DNA from: Verrucomicrobiota bacterium
GTDB lineage: Bacteria > Verrucomicrobiota > Verrucomicrobiia > Verrucomicrobiales > Akkermansiaceae
Direction of reading: 5' to 3'
Assembly: GCA_026397725.1 (NCBI GenBank)
Contig: JAPLUI010000262.1
Span: forward strand, 1 to 46,267
Length of the DNA: 46,267 nt
Below are positions 18,101 through 33,100 of the stretch, piece after piece (the stretch's first letter is position 1; the number at the start of each line of letters is the position of its first letter). The translations under genes and the position numbers were made by a program. The notes beneath the pieces were generated by a model. That model worked only from the letters and a program-made list of their open reading frames with translations. It did not search any database and was not told the origin of the DNA.

Positions 18101-21100
18101 TGCGGTTGCGAGGCGTTCACCGTTCCGGAAGGCGCTGGTGCTGACTGCCACCGGCACATTGCTGTTGCCCGTACTTCCGTTGCCCAACTGGCCGTTACTA
18201 GTGCTTCCCCAAGTGGCCAGCTTGCCGTCCTGGCACAACGCGAGGCTGTGATAGCCGCCACCGGAAATCGCGGTGATCGTCCGGCCGGACAGTTGACCGG
18301 TCTGGGTCACCGCCACCGGCACGCTGGAATTGGTGGTGGTGTTGTTGCCCAACTGGCCGCTGCCATTATATCCCCATGAAGTCAGGGTGCCGTCCGCGCA
18401 CAACGCGAGGCTGTGATAGCCGCCGCCGGCGATGGCGGTGACCGTTTTGCCGGCCAGCACCCCGGATTGGGTCACCGCCACCGGCACGGTCGAGTTGGTG
18501 GTGGTGTTATTTCCCAACTGGCCGTAGTTGTTATATCCCCAGGCGGTCAGGGTGCCGTCCGAGCACAGCGCGAGATTGTGCCAGGCACCGGCGGCAATGG
18601 TGGTGACGGTTTTGCCCGCCAGCACGCCGGTCCGGTTCACCAACACCGGCACGATGGAGTTTGGGAGTCCGCTTCCCAACTGCCCGTAACTATTATATCC
18701 CCAGGTGGCCAGGGTTCCGTCCGAACACAGGGCGAGACTGTGGTTGTCGCCAACGGCAATGGCCGTCACCATTCTGCCGGCCAGCACGCCTGACAGATCC
18801 ACCAGCGCCGGCACCGTATGGTCGGCCGCTTGATCCGTATAATAATTCCCCCACTCGGCCAGCGTGCCGTCCGCGCACAGCGCCAGTGAGTGGCTGCCGC
18901 TGGTGGCGATCTTTACCACCAGCTTGCCTGCCAACGCGCCGGATTGATTCACCGCGACCGGCACTTTGCTGGAACCCGTGGTCCCGTTGCCCAACTGGCC
19001 GGCCCAGTTGTCACCCCAGGCGGCCAGGGTGCCGTCCGCGCACAATGCCAGGACATGATGATAGCCGCTGACGGCCGTGGTCACGGTTTTGCAGGCGAGG
19101 GCGCCGCTCATGACGACCGGGGTTGGGATGGTTCTTTGGGTTGTGGTGTTGTCGCCGAGTTGGCCATAGGAATTGTCACCCCATGCCAGCAGGCGGGTGT
19201 TCGCCCATTGCAGCACCAGGTCATTTCCCGAACCGCCGAAGTAGCTGGCCACGAAAAGATAGGTAACACCCGCGAAGGTCAATGGCACGCGCTGCCCCTG
19301 GCGCAGGTTGTCGAACGTGCCACGGATGGGGTTCCCGCCGGTGTTGTTGACCAGCGTGAGCGTGCTTCCCGGCAGCGGCGTGTGGTTGAGGACCACCGGT
19401 GGCAACACGCCCGCGGCCGCGAATTCACTGACGGTCATGGGCACATCCGTGGCGGAATTGAAGGTGATGGCTGAGAGCATGCGGGTCACCTGCAGGGTGT
19501 ATGTCTGGTTATTGATGCCGTCTGCGGCGGTGACGCTGATGGAGATGCCATTATCGCCTGCCGCGAGGGTTATGGGCACGCTGGCAGTGCCGGATGACAC
19601 GGTCACCCCATTGACCCTGATGGTGGAGGTGGGCACGGTGGCGACCGGTGTCACGGTGAGGTGGCTGGTCGCATCAGGCACAGTGGCGCAATAAACGGTG
19701 CGGGTGCGGACGAACGCGGGTGCTAGATCGCCACTGCTCACGATCAGGTTGGAAAGCGTGGCACTGGCACTGGTGGTGAAGGTCATATCTCCGCCTGTCA
19801 CCTTGACACCCGCTCGTGTGGCCACCGTCCGGTAATGATAGGTGGTGCCTGCCAGCAAGCCGCTGACGGTGGCGCTCACTGCGGTGGGCGTGGTGCCGGC
19901 CACTGATGCGGGACTGCCGGTCAGGGTGATGCCATAGGATGCTGTGAGTCCCCATTCGAACGACACGCCGGTGCCGGTGTTCCGGGCATCCACGCTGCCG
20001 TTTAACACTGCCGACGCATCGGTCACCCCGCTGGCCGCCAGGGTGGCCGCCACGGGCTGTTCTTGCGTCGCCACCATGGCCAGGCTGAAATTGGTACCAC
20101 CTCCGGCCGCAATGATGTTTTCGCCTGATCCCAAAGCGCTCGTGCTGACCATCACGGGTTCGGTGCTGTCGGTAGTGCTGCTATTTCCCAACTGACTGTT
20201 GTTATTGGATCCCCATGCGGCCAACGAATGATCCGTGCAGAGGGCGAGGCAGTGATTGGCTCCCGAGGCAATGGCGGCTACCGTTTTGCCGGTCAGCACG
20301 CCGGTGAGAACGACCGCCACCGGCACGCTGATGCTGGTGAGGCCCTTGTTGCCCAACTGCCCGTAATTGTTAGATCCCCAGGTGGCCACGGTTCCGTCCG
20401 CGCACAGGACCAGACTGTGATTGCTGCCGCAGGAAACAGCCGTTACCTGCTTGCCGGCGAGCACGCCGGATTGGGTCACCAGCGCCGGCACGATGCGATT
20501 GCTCGTGCTGCCGATTCCCAACTGGCCATAGCCATTATACCCCCAAGCGGCCAGGGTTCCGTCCGCGCACAGGACCAGACTGTGCACGCCGCCGGCGGCG
20601 ATGGCGATGATCGTTTTGCCGGCGAGCACGCCGCTGCGATCCACCAGCACGGGCACGCTGGCTGCGGTGGTGCGGTTGTTGCCCAGCGCTCCATAATCGT
20701 TGCGTCCCCATGCGGCCAGGGTTCCGTCGGCGCACAGCGCGAGATTATGATAGCTGCCGGCGGCGATGGCGATGATGGTCTTGCCGGCGAGCACGCCCGT
20801 TTGAGTTACCCGCACCGGCACACTGCTGTTGGTGGTGCTGTTGTTTCCCAACTGGCCGGAGTCGCCCTGTCCCCATGCGGCGAGGGATCCGTCCGTACAC
20901 AGCGCCAGGCAGTGCGAGTCACCGGCAGCAATGGCGGCAACCGACTTGCCGGCGAGCACACCCGCCTGGTCCACCGAAACCGGGGCATAGATGGTGCTGG
21001 TATTGTTGTTGCCCAACTGCCCGGAAGCATTAGCCCCCCAGGCGGCCAGAGTTCCGTCCGCACACAGGGCAAGGTTGAAGGATGCCCCTTCAGCCACGGT

Positions 21101-24100
21101 AATGACGGTCTTGCCAGCGAGCACGCCGCTCATGTCCACCGGTCCCGGGACGCTGCTGCTGGAAGCGCCGTTGTTGCCCAGTTGGCCGGAGCCGTTGCTT
21201 CCCCAAGCGAGCAGGCGGATGTTCGCCCATTGCAGGACCAGATCATTGCCGGTGCCGCCATGGTAGTTCGCCACGAACGCATAGGTCTGTCCACCGTACG
21301 TTAGAGGCACCGTTTGCCCCTGCGTCAGGTTGTCGAAATATCCTTGAATCGGCACGACACCCGTGTTGTTCACCACGGTCAAACAGGTTCCCGCAACCGG
21401 CACATGGTTCAACACGAATGACGCCACATTCCCGGAAGCCACGAAACCATTGGCCGTCAACGGCACGTCGGTGGCGGAGTTATAGGTATATGCCAGCGGT
21501 TGACGGGTCACCTTCACCGTGTAGGCCAGCGTGTTGACGCCGTCCGGAGCAGTAACCACGATGGATATGATATTGTCACTCACCGCCAGGGGGATCGGGC
21601 TGCCGGCGGATCCGGACGGCACGGTCGCGCCATTGATCCTGACCGTGGAGCTGCCGGTGGTGGCCACGGGAGTCAGGGTGAGGGTGGTCACGGTACCGGG
21701 CACGGTGGCGAGATAACCCATGGTGGTGCTGTTGAAGGCGGGCGTGAGCACGCCGTTGCTCAGGGTCAGGTTGGCAAGGGTGGCCAGGGTGCCGGTCGTG
21801 AAGGTCATGTCGGCACCCCTGACGGTGCCGCCGGGACCCACGGCCACCACCCGGTAATGATAGGTGGACCCTGCCCACAACCCGCCGGCCGTCGCGCTGA
21901 CCGCCGTGGCGGTGGCGCCGCCCACCGATACGGGGGTTGCTGTTAGAGTCGAGCCATAGGCGGAAGTCGGGCCGTATTCGAAGGTCACGGTGGCGGAATT
22001 GCCTTGGGCATTCACGCTGCCGTTGAGGGTGGCACCGGTGTCGCCGACGGCGGTTGCGGCCAGGGTTTCCACCACGGGCGTTGGCGGTGAGGCCACCATG
22101 GCAAGGCTGTATTCATATCCTCCTTTGGCGGACATGAAGCATTCGCCCGTCTGCATGGTGCTGGTGCTGACCATGACCGGCACGTTGCTTTGGGTGGTGC
22201 TGTTGTTGCCCAACTGGCCGTAATTGTCATACCCCCAGGCGGCCATGGACCCGTCCGCGCACACGGCGAGATTGTGATGATAGCCGGTGCCGATGGCCAC
22301 CACGGATTTGCCGGCGAGCACGCCGGTCTGGGTTACCATGACCGGAACACTGCTGTTGGTCGTGCTGTTGTTGCCCAGGCATCCGTAGTTGTTGTATCCC
22401 CAGGCCGCCATGGTTCCGTTGGCGCACAGAACCAGGCTGTGGTTTTCACCGGCGGCGATGGCGGTGACCGTCTTGCCGGCGAGCATGCCGGTTTGGGTCA
22501 CCAGCACCGGGACACTGCTGTTGGTGGTGCTGTTGTTGCCCAACTGGCCGTAACCGTTATATCCCCATGAGGCCACAGTCCCATCCGCGCACAGCACGAG
22601 ATTATGATTGCCGCCAGAGGTGATCGCCATGATCGTCTTGCCGGCGAGCACGCCGGTTTGAGTCACCAGCGCCGGGACTTTGCTGTTAGTGGTGGAGGTG
22701 TTGCCCAACTGCCCGGCATCATTGGCCCCCCATGCGGCCAGAGTCCCGTCCGCGCACAGCGCGAGACTATGATAATAGCCGGCGGCGATGGCGGTGATCG
22801 TCTTGCCGGCGAGCACACCCGTCTGGTTCACCGCCACCGGGACACTGCTGTCGGTGGTGCTGTTGTTGCCCAATTGGCCGGAACTATTGTATCCCCATGC
22901 GGCCAGGGTTCCATCGGCGCACAGCGCGAGATGATGATAATTCCCGGAAGTGATGGCGGTGACGGTCTTGCCGGCGAGCACTCCGGTCATATCGACGGCG
23001 ACCGGCACGGAACTGTTCGAGTTGCTGGTGTTGCCCAACTCGCCGTGATAGTTATACCCCCATGCGGCCAGGGTGCCGTCCGCGCACAAAGCGAGATTGC
23101 TCGCGTTTCCCGCAGCGATGGCCGTGACTGTTTTGCCGGCGAGCACGCCGCTCATGTTCACCGGCACGGCGACACTGCTGTTGGCATAGCCGGTGTTGCC
23201 GAGTTGGCCGTAGTTGTTATATCCCCAGCCCATCAGGCGGGTGTTCGCCCATTGCAGCACCAGGTCATTGCCGGTGCCGCCGAAATAATTGGCCACGTAG
23301 GGATAGGTGATCCCGCCATAACTCAACCATACCTGTTGCCCCTGCGCCAGATTGGCGAACGCGCCCGCAATCAGACTTTGCGCGGTATTTCTGACCACCG
23401 TCAGGGTGGCACCCGTCACCGGCACATGGTTGAGCACCATGGGCGGCACGCTGCCCGCCGCCGCGAAACCGGCCGCCGTCACCGGTGCGTCCGTGGCGGT
23501 GTTGAAGGTGAGTGTCTGCGGCAGGCGGGTGACGGTCACGCTGTAGGTGCGGGCATAGCCGCCGCCAGCGGCGGTGACCGTGAGGTTGATACCGGTATCG
23601 CCGACTGTTAGAGACAGCGGGGCGCTGGTGGCGCCGGATGCCACGGGGACACCCGCCACGGTGACCGTGGCGCCCGAACTCATCACCACCGGAGTGAGGG
23701 TGATGGACGGCGTGGTGAACGGCACGGTGGTTAGATAACCGGTGGTATTGCCGGAAAACGCGGGTGCGAGCGTGCCGCCGTCGAGAGTGAGAGAGGCGAG
23801 GGTGGCCAGGGTGCCGGTGGTGAAGGTCATGTCCGCCCCCTTGGCGGTGCCGCCGGTGCTGGCGGCGACGATCCGGTAATGATAGGTGGTGCCGGGAAGC
23901 AGGCCGCTGATGGCGGCGCTGGCTGCGGTGGCGGTGGTGCCGGTGGCTGTTGCGGGGGTTGCGGTCGCGCTGGCGCCGTAGGATGAAGTCAGGCCGTATT
24001 CAAAGGAGATGGTGGTAGTTCTGCCATTGCCATTGACGGTGCCGCGGACGGTGGCACCGGTGTCGATGATAGTGGTAGCTGCCAGCGATGCTGCCGCCGG

Positions 24101-27100
24101 CGGTGGTGGCGAGGCGACCAGCATCTGGTTATGGAGGGATCCGGCATGGACCGCTGAGATCACCTCGCCCGTTGCCAGGTTGGTTCCGCTGGCGGTCACC
24201 GGCACGCTGGAGGTAGAAATGCTGGAGACGCCCAACTGCGAGTAGTTGTTGCTTCCCCAGGCGGCGAGGAATCCATCCGTGCACAGCGCCAGGTTGTGAT
24301 ACGTTCCTGAGGCAATGGCGGTGATGGTTTTGCCGGACAGCACGCCGGTTTGAGTGAGCAACACCGGCACGCTGCTGTTGGTGGTGCTGTTGTTGCCCAG
24401 TTGCCCGATGGAGTTATATCCCCAGGCGGCCACTTTGCCGTCCGAACACAACACCATGCCGTGGCTGTTTCCCGCTCCGATGCCCGTCACCGTCCTGCCG
24501 GCCAACACGCCCGACCTGTCAACCGGAACGGGCACGCGGCTGTGGGTGGTGGCGTTGTTGCCCAATTGTCCGTATGTGTTTTGACCCCAGGCGGCCAAGG
24601 TCCCGTCGGTGCATAAGGCCAGGGTGAAGGTCCCGCCGGCATCCAACGCCATGACCGTCTTGCCGGCGAGCACGCCCGTCTGCTCCACCAATACCGGGAC
24701 GCTGCTGGAGGTGGGGCTGTTGTTGCCCAGGCGGCCGTTGGTATTGTCACCCCAAGCGGCCACCGCGCCATCGGCGCACAGCGCGAAACTGGTGGTGTCT
24801 CCCGCGGCAATGGCGATGACCGTCCTGCCGGCGAGCACGCCTGTTAGGTCCACCGGCATGGGCACGCTGCTGGCAGCCGTGCCGTGGTTGCCCAATTGAC
24901 CATAACTGTTGGATCCCCAGGCGGCCAGCGTTCCATCCGCGCACAGCGCGAGGCTGTGGCTGCCACCTGCGGCAACCGCCGTGATGGTTTTGCCGGCAAG
25001 TAATCCGCTGTGGGTCACCGACACCGGCGTCTTGCTGGTAACCGTGCTGTTGTTGCCCAGTTGGCCGTTCGCGTTTTCCCCCCACGCGGCCAGGGTATTG
25101 TCCGCGCACAGCGCGAGATTGTGATAGCCGCCAACGGCCAGGGCGATGACCGCTTTGCCCGCCAGCACGCCGGTCATGTCCACCGGCACTGCGGCAATGC
25201 TGCTGCTCACACTGGTGTTGCCCAACTGGCCGTCATAATTGTTTCCCCACCCCAGCAGCCGGTTGTTAGCCCATTGCAATACCAGGTCGTTGCCGGTGCC
25301 GCCAAAGTAGTTGGCTACAAACGGATAGATCACGCCATTATAGACAAGGTTCACGGCCTGGCCCTGCGCGAGATTGCTGAAGGCCGATTGGACCGGAAAC
25401 AGGCCCGTGTTGTTCACCACTTTCAGAGTGGTACCCGGCGTGGGCGCGTAATTCAGGGCGAAGGCCGGGGCGGTGCCTGTGGCGGCGAAATCCGTCGCCG
25501 TGACGGGCGTGTCGGTGGCGGAGTTATAGGTGAATGTCTGGGGCAGGCGGGTGACCGTGATGATATATGTCTGGGTGGTCGCGCCGCCGGCGCCGGTGAC
25601 CTCGGTGGTGATGGCATTGTTGCCCGCCGTCAGGGCGAGCGGGTTGCTCGCCGATCCGGATGCCACCGTGATGCCATTGACCATCACCGTGGAATCGGCG
25701 AGGGCGCAAACCGGCGTGAGGGTGACGCTGGTGACGGCGTAGGGCACCGTGGCCACATACCGGGTGATGTTGCCCGCAAATGCGGGATAGAGGGCGCCAC
25801 CGTCCATAGTTAGTCCGGACAGCACGGCATCACGGGTCGTCGTGAAGGTCATGTCCGCACCCTTGATCGTGCCGGACGGACCCGTGGCCGCCAGCCGGAA
25901 ATGATAGATGGTGCCGGGACGCAGGCCGCCGAAGGAGGCGCTGACCGCGGTGGCGGCGGTGCCGGAGACCGACGCGGGAGCGGCCACCACGGTGGTGCCG
26001 TATGACGCGCTCGGCCCGTATTCAAAGACGGCGGTGGCGTCGGTGCCCTGGGGGTTGACACTGCCATTGAGCGTCGCGGCGGTGTTGGATATGTTAGAGG
26101 CGGCCAGCGTGGTGGCGAGCGGCGGCAACGACATTGCGACCATGGCGACGCTGTGGCCCGAACTGCGGCCGGCATCCGTGCGGGCGAAGCGTTCGCCGGT
26201 ACGCAACATGGTGGTGGTGACCCACACCGGCACGCTGCTATTGGTGGTGCTGTTGTTGCCCAGCGCGCCGTAGGTGTTGTATCCCCATGCGGCCAGGCTG
26301 CCATCACTGCATAGTGCGAGGCCTTGGTTGCTGCCGGCGCTGATGGCGACCACGGCTTTGCCGGCAAGAATGCCAGTTTGGGTGACCAAAACCGGCAGCG
26401 TGCTGGTGCTCGTGCCGTTGTTGCCCAACTGCCCGTAATCGTTATATCCCCACGCGCTCATGGTTCCGTTAGAACACAAGACCAGGTTATGGTAATAGCC
26501 TGCGGCAATGGCGGTCACAGTATATCCAGCAAGCACTCCGCTTGTTGTCACCGCGACCGGCACGCCGGGTGTCGTGGTGCTGTTGGTGCCCAATTGATAA
26601 TGGGAGTTGGATCCCCAGGTGACCAGCGATCCGTCCGCACAGAGCACCAGATTGTGTTCCCCACCTGCGGTGATCGCGGTGACCGACTTGCCGGCCAGCG
26701 CGCCGGACTGAGAGACGGCGACCGGCACGTTGCTGGGGGCGCCGCTGGCATTGCCCAACTCACCGTTGGTATTATATCCCCAGGCGGCCAGGGTCCCATC
26801 CGTACACAACGCCAGACTGTGATTCGGGCCGGCCGACACGGCAAGCACGAATTTGCCGGCGAGCACCCCGGTCTGGTCCACCATCACCGGCAGCGACCAG
26901 GAGGTGCCCGTGCCGCGCGACCCGCAGCCCAATTGGCCATACGAATTGGCACCCCACGCCACCACCGTGCCGTCCGCGCACAGGGCAAGGCTGTGGGAGC
27001 CGCCGGCGGAGATGGCAACCACGGTTTTGCCGGAGAGCGCACCGGACCGGTCAACCTCCATGGGCACGCTGCTGTTAGCTGTGCTGGTGCTGCCCAACTG

Positions 27101-30100
27101 ATGGCTGCTGTTGACGCCCCAGGCGGCGAGGGTGCCGTCAGCGCACAGGGCGAGGCTGTGGGATGATCCGGTGGCGGTGCGGACCACGGTTATGCCGGCA
27201 AGTGCGCCGCTGGTGTCCACCGGCACCGCGAAGCTGCTGTTGGTGGTGCCGTTGTTGCCGAGCTGGCCGTTGTTGTTATATCCCCAGGCCAGCAGGCGGG
27301 TGTTCGCCCATTCCAACACCAGGTCGTTGCCGCTGCCGCCACGATAGTTGGCGACGAACTGATAACTCACCCCGTTGTACGTGAGACTCACCGTTTGCCA
27401 CTGCCGCAGGTTGTCAAATGTGCCCTCGATCACGCCGTTGCCCGTGAGCTTGACCACCATCATGCTGACTCCCGCCGCGGGCATGAAGTTGAGGGTGAGA
27501 TCCGCCGTGTTGCCGGCCGCCGTGTATGACGCGGCGGTGACCGGCACTACGGTGGCGGAGTTATAGGTATAACTGAGCGGCACCTGCCGGATCACGGAAA
27601 CCTGATAGGCGGTGGTGGTTCCGTCAAGGGCGGTGACCGTCACGTTGACCGTGTTGGAACCCGGAACGAGGTTGATTGGGGAGCTGGCGGCTCCCGACGC
27701 CACGGCCGCACCGTTGACCATGATGGCGGCAGTGGAGTCCGTGGCGCGCGGCGTCACTGTCACCGCAGCGGTGGCGGTCGGCACGTAATTGACATAGCCC
27801 GCCAAAGCAGGTGAAAACGGGGGTGCCAGCGTGCCGGCGTTCAGGGTGAGTCCCGCCAGTGTGGCGTCGTCCCTAACAGTAATGACATAACTCGTGGTGC
27901 CCACGCCGTCCTGGGCGGTGACTTGGATGGTGAGCGTCATGTTGCCCGGCGAGAGCGGAACCGGCGGGCTGGTGGCACCGGATGCGAGGGCCACGCCGTT
28001 GACGGTGAGGGTGGCGGAGGCGGCGGCCACCGGCGTGACGGTCAGCGCGGTAGTTCCATGGAGGACCCGCGCGGTGTAAGACGTGGTGGCCGGGGCGAAG
28101 GCGCCGTCAAGGAAGCCGGGCGTGAGGGTCACGCCAACCAGGGACGAGTTGCTGGAAACCGGGGCCGCGGCCACAGCCAGCGTGTGGTTGGAACGGCCGC
28201 GTGCCAGCACGGCGAACTTTTCGCCGCTGCCGAGTGATGACGTGACGACCGCCACGGGAACCGTGCTGGACGTGGTCGTGCCGTTGCCAAGTTGGCCATG
28301 GGAATTGTCTCCCCATGCGGCCAGTGAGCCATCCGTGCACAGGGCGAGACTGTGGTAGAACCCCGCAGTGATGGCGGTGACTGTTTTGCCGGCGAGGATG
28401 CCGCTGACATCGATGGCTCCCGGAACGAGACTGCTAGTGCTTCGACCCAACTGCCCATAATAGTTATATCCCCATGAGGCGAGGGTTCCGTCCGTGCAAA
28501 TGACGAGGTTATGGGAATCTCCCGCGGCGATGGCGGCGACGATCCGGCCCGCGAGCACGCCCGTCGTGTTGACGGCGACCGGCACGCTGCTGTTGGTGGC
28601 GCTGTTGTTACCGAGTTGGGAGTTGTTGTTATACCCCCATGCGACCACGGTGCCGTCCGCACAGAGGGCAAGACTGTGTGAGGCCCCCGCGGCGATGGCC
28701 GTGACGGCCCTGCCCGCCAGCACACCGGTGGTGACGACGTTCACCGGCACCTCGCGCATGATGGTTGTGCCATCGCCGAGTTGGCCGTAGGTGTTGGCTC
28801 CCCAGGCGGCAACCTGGCCGTCCGCGCAGAGCGCGAGGTTATGGGAATCCCCCGCAGCGATGGCGATGATGGACTTATCAACCAGCGTGCCGGTGGCTCG
28901 CACGGCGGCGGGCACACTGCTCGAATACACCGTGCCGTCGCCGAACTGACCGGAGGAGTTGTCGCCCCATGCCGCCAGCGTGCCGTCCGCGCACAGGGCA
29001 AGGCTGTAGGTGGAACCGGCGGCGATGGCGATGACGGTCTTGCCTAACAGAACGCCACCTGTGTTGACCGCAACGGGCGTGTTGCTGTTGGCGGTGGTGC
29101 CGTCGCCCAACTGACCTGAGGTGTTGAGTCCCCATGCGGCGAGCGTGCCGTCCGCGCACAGCGCCAGGCTGTGGGAGACGCTCTCGGCGATGGCGGTGAT
29201 GGACTTGCCAGCGAGCACGCCGGATGCCGTGACCGGCGCGGGTGCCTTGCCGGCGGCGGTGGTGCCGACGCCGAGTTGGCCATAGTAGTTATCGCCCCAG
29301 GCATAAATCCTGTTGTTGGCCCATTGCAGGACCAGATCGTTGCCGGTGCCGCCATAATAATTAGCCGCAAATGCATAATTGTGATTGTCGTACGTAAGGG
29401 TGACCACCTGCCCCTGTGCAAGGTTGGAGAAACGGCCGGTCTGGATCCCGTTGTCGGCACGCCTGATGACCGTGAGATTGGTCCCAATGGCGGGCGCGAA
29501 GCCGAGTGATAGGTTCACGGTGTTGTCAGTGGCGTCATATCCCATGATGTCCACCGGCACCGCGTCGGCCGCGCTGTAGGCATAATTGACCGGCATCGGC
29601 CGCAACACCGATATCTGATAGGACGTGGTCGTTCCATCCAGGGCGGTCACCGTCACGGTCACCATGTTGGTTCCCAGGTTCAGGTTGACCGGCGCACTGG
29701 CGTTGCCCGACGGCACGGGGCTGCCGTTGACCGTGATCGCGGCTGTGGCATCCGCCGCTGTGGGCGTGACCCGCAGCGTGCTCGTCGAGATCGCCACACA
29801 CGCATTGTAACTCCGCACGAACGGCGAAAACCCGGGAAGCAGTTTCCCATAACTCAGGCTCAGACCGGCCAGCGAGGAGTCATCTCTAACATTCATGACA
29901 TAGGAATTCGTGGTGCCGTCCTGGGCGGTCACCCCGATGGTGATGGTGGAGTGACCCGGCGACAGGGAGATCGCGGGGCTGGTCGCGCCGGAGGCCAGCG
30001 CCGCGCCGTTCACCGTGAGGGTGGCGGTGGCGTCCTCCACGGTGGGCGTGACGGTCACTGACGGCGTGCCGTGCGCCACCCGCAGCGTGTAGGTCATGAC

Positions 30101-33100
30101 GCCGGGTGAAAACACCGGATCCAAGATGCCCGAACCCACGCCCAGAGCCGCCAGGTTACAATTGTTAGACAACGGGATGGCCGCGATGGCCAACGCGTGA
30201 TTGCCCGATGGATTTGTCGCCACGGCGACAAACTTTTCCCGGGGACCGAGGGATGAGGTGGCGACCGCGACCGGGACATTGCTGCTGGTGGTGTTACCGG
30301 TGCCGAGCTGGCCGAACACGTTGTTTCCCCAGGTCGTGAGGGTGCCGTCGGCGCAGAGCGCGCAACTGTAACCTGAGCCTGCGGCGATGGCGGAGATGGT
30401 CTTGCCGGAGAGCATGCCGCTGGTGGTGACGGCGACCGGAACATTGCTGCTGGCGGAGCCGCCATTACCAAGTTGGCCGTAGGAGTTCAATCCCCAGGTG
30501 GCGAGCGTGCCATCCGCGCAGAGCACGACGTTATGGCTATAACCCGCGGCAATGGATTTGACGGTCTTGCCGGCGAGCACGCCGGTAGCGACCACCGCGA
30601 CCGGAGTCGTCACGCTAAAGGCGCTGGTGCCATTTCCTAACACAGATGAATCGTTGGCACCCCAGGATGCGAGCGTGCCATCCGAACAAAGAGCCAGGCT
30701 GTGGAATGTGCCCGCAGCAATGGCGATGACGGCCTTGCCGAAAAGGATGCCGCTGGTAGAGACCGCAACCGGAACGCTGCTGGATGTGGTGCTGCCATTG
30801 CCAAGCTGACCATAATTGTTGCTGCCGTAGGCGGCGAGAGTGCCGTCCTCACAGAGGATGAGACAATGCGAACCACCTGAGGCCACGGCGGTGATGGTCT
30901 TGCCGGCCAGCACGCTGCCGGGGGCAAGGATCGCCGGGACGTAGCCAGTGGCCGGCCAGTAGGCCAAAGTGCTGTCGTTGCAGAGGGCGTGGATGGTGTC
31001 CGACCCGGCGGTGACGCGCATGATGGTCTTGCCGGCGAGCACGCCGCTGGTGGTGACTGCGGTCGGCACCTTGCTGTCCGTGGTGGTGCCGTTGCCGAGT
31101 TGGCCGGAGGAATTCATTCCCCACCCGGCCAGCACGCCATCCGCGCAGAGGGCGAACGAATCGGTGCTGCTTGCGGTCATGGCGGTGATGCTCTTGGCGG
31201 CGAGGATGCCGCTGGAAATGACAGCCACGGGCACGCTGCTGGTGGTGGTGCTGTTGTTGCCCAGTTGGCCCCTTGCGTTGTAGCCCCAGGCGTACGCCTT
31301 GGTCCACGCCCATTGCAAAACCAAATCATTTCCGGAGCCGCCATAATAGTTCGCGACTAACGGATAGGTCACCTTGTTATAGCTGAGGTTGACGGCCTGT
31401 CCCTGGGCCAGGTTGGAGAATTGGCCGCTGATGAGGCCGCGTCCGGTGTTATTGATCACGGTCAGGGTGGCGCCGGTGGGCAGGGCGCAGTTCAGGGCGA
31501 AGGTGATCGTGTTGCCGGCGACTTGCACGCCCCCGGCCGTGACTGGCACGTCGGCCGGGGAATTGAAGGCATAGACTGCCGGCAGGCGCGTCACCACGAT
31601 GGTATATGTCTGCGTGTTGCCGCCACCCGCGGCACTCACCACGATGGTGATGACATTGTTGCCCTCGGCCAGGGCGAGCGGGTCGCTGGCGGCGCCCGAG
31701 GCCACCGTCACGCCGTTGACCTGCACGGTTGCATCGGGAAACAAGGCGGCCGGCGTCACGCGGATGCGGTCCGTGGCGGTGGGCACGGTGGCGACATATT
31801 GGTTGCAGGTGCTGGCAAAAGATGGGGAGAGCGCGATGCCATCCAGGGTCATGCCTGCTAGAGACGCGAAGGTGGTGGTGGTGAAGGACATGTCCGCGCC
31901 GGTGACGGTGGCGTTGCCGTTGTTGGCCACCACGCGGTAATGATAGGTGTAGCCGGGCAGCAGGCCGTTGAGCGTGGTTGCGACCGCGACGGTGCCGCCG
32001 CCGGTGAGGAATGCGGGTGTGGCGGCAACGACCAGACCGTACGACGTGGTGAGCCCGTATTCAAAAGTCACGGCGGTATTGTAACCATGGGCATTCACGC
32101 TGGCATTGAGAGTGGCGCTGGTATCGAGGACGCCGGTCGGGGCCTGGGTGGCCGCCACGGGTGACCGTGGTGAGTACACCAAGGCAAGACTGCAATTTGA
32201 GCAGGCGATCATTCCCGACAGCCGCTCGGCGGGGCCCAGCCCGCTGGTGATGACCGCCACCGGCACCGTGCTTTCGGTCGTGGTGTTGTTGCCCAGTTGC
32301 CCGGCATAATTGTATCCCCAGGCGGCCATGGTGCCGTCCGCGCAGAGTGCCAGGCTGTGGCTGACGCCTCCGGCGGCCATCACGATGGATTTGCCGGCGA
32401 GCACCCCCATGGAGTTGATGGCGACCGGCACGTTGCTGTTCGTGTAGGTGTTGTTGCCCAGTTGGCCGTGATAACAGTCGCCCCACGAGGCGAGGGTTCC
32501 ATCCGCGCACAAGCAGAGGACGTGGTGGTCACCGGGGGTGACGGTGGCGATCATCTTGCCAGACAGAACACCCGAGCGGTCCACCAGCACCGGCACGTTG
32601 CTGTTCGTGGTGGTGCCGTTGCCAAGTTGGCCACTGGAGTTCAGCCCCCATGATGCCAGGGTGCCGTCCGCGCAAAGTGCGAGACTGAAATTGGAGCACG
32701 CGGAAATGGCTACCACGGTTTTGTCGGCGAGCACGCCGCTGCGGTCCACCAGCACCGGCACGAGGCTGTTGGTTGTGTTGTTGTTGCCCAAACTGCCATA
32801 GGTGTTCTTTCCCCACGCGGCCAGGGTGCCGTCCGCGCACAGAGCCAGGTTGTGATAGTTGCCGGCGGCCACCGCGATAACCGTTTTGCTGGCTAGCACC
32901 CCGGTTTTGTCCACCAGGACGGGCACGCTGCTGTTGGTGGTGCTGTTGTTGCCGAGTTGGCCGTCGCCATTATATCCCCACGCCGCCAAGGTGCCATCCG
33001 CGCACAGCGCCAGATTGTGCGAATCCCCGGTGGCCAGGGCGATGACCGTCTTGCCGGCGAGCACGCCCGTGGTGTCCAGCAGGACGAAGGTTTTGCTGCT

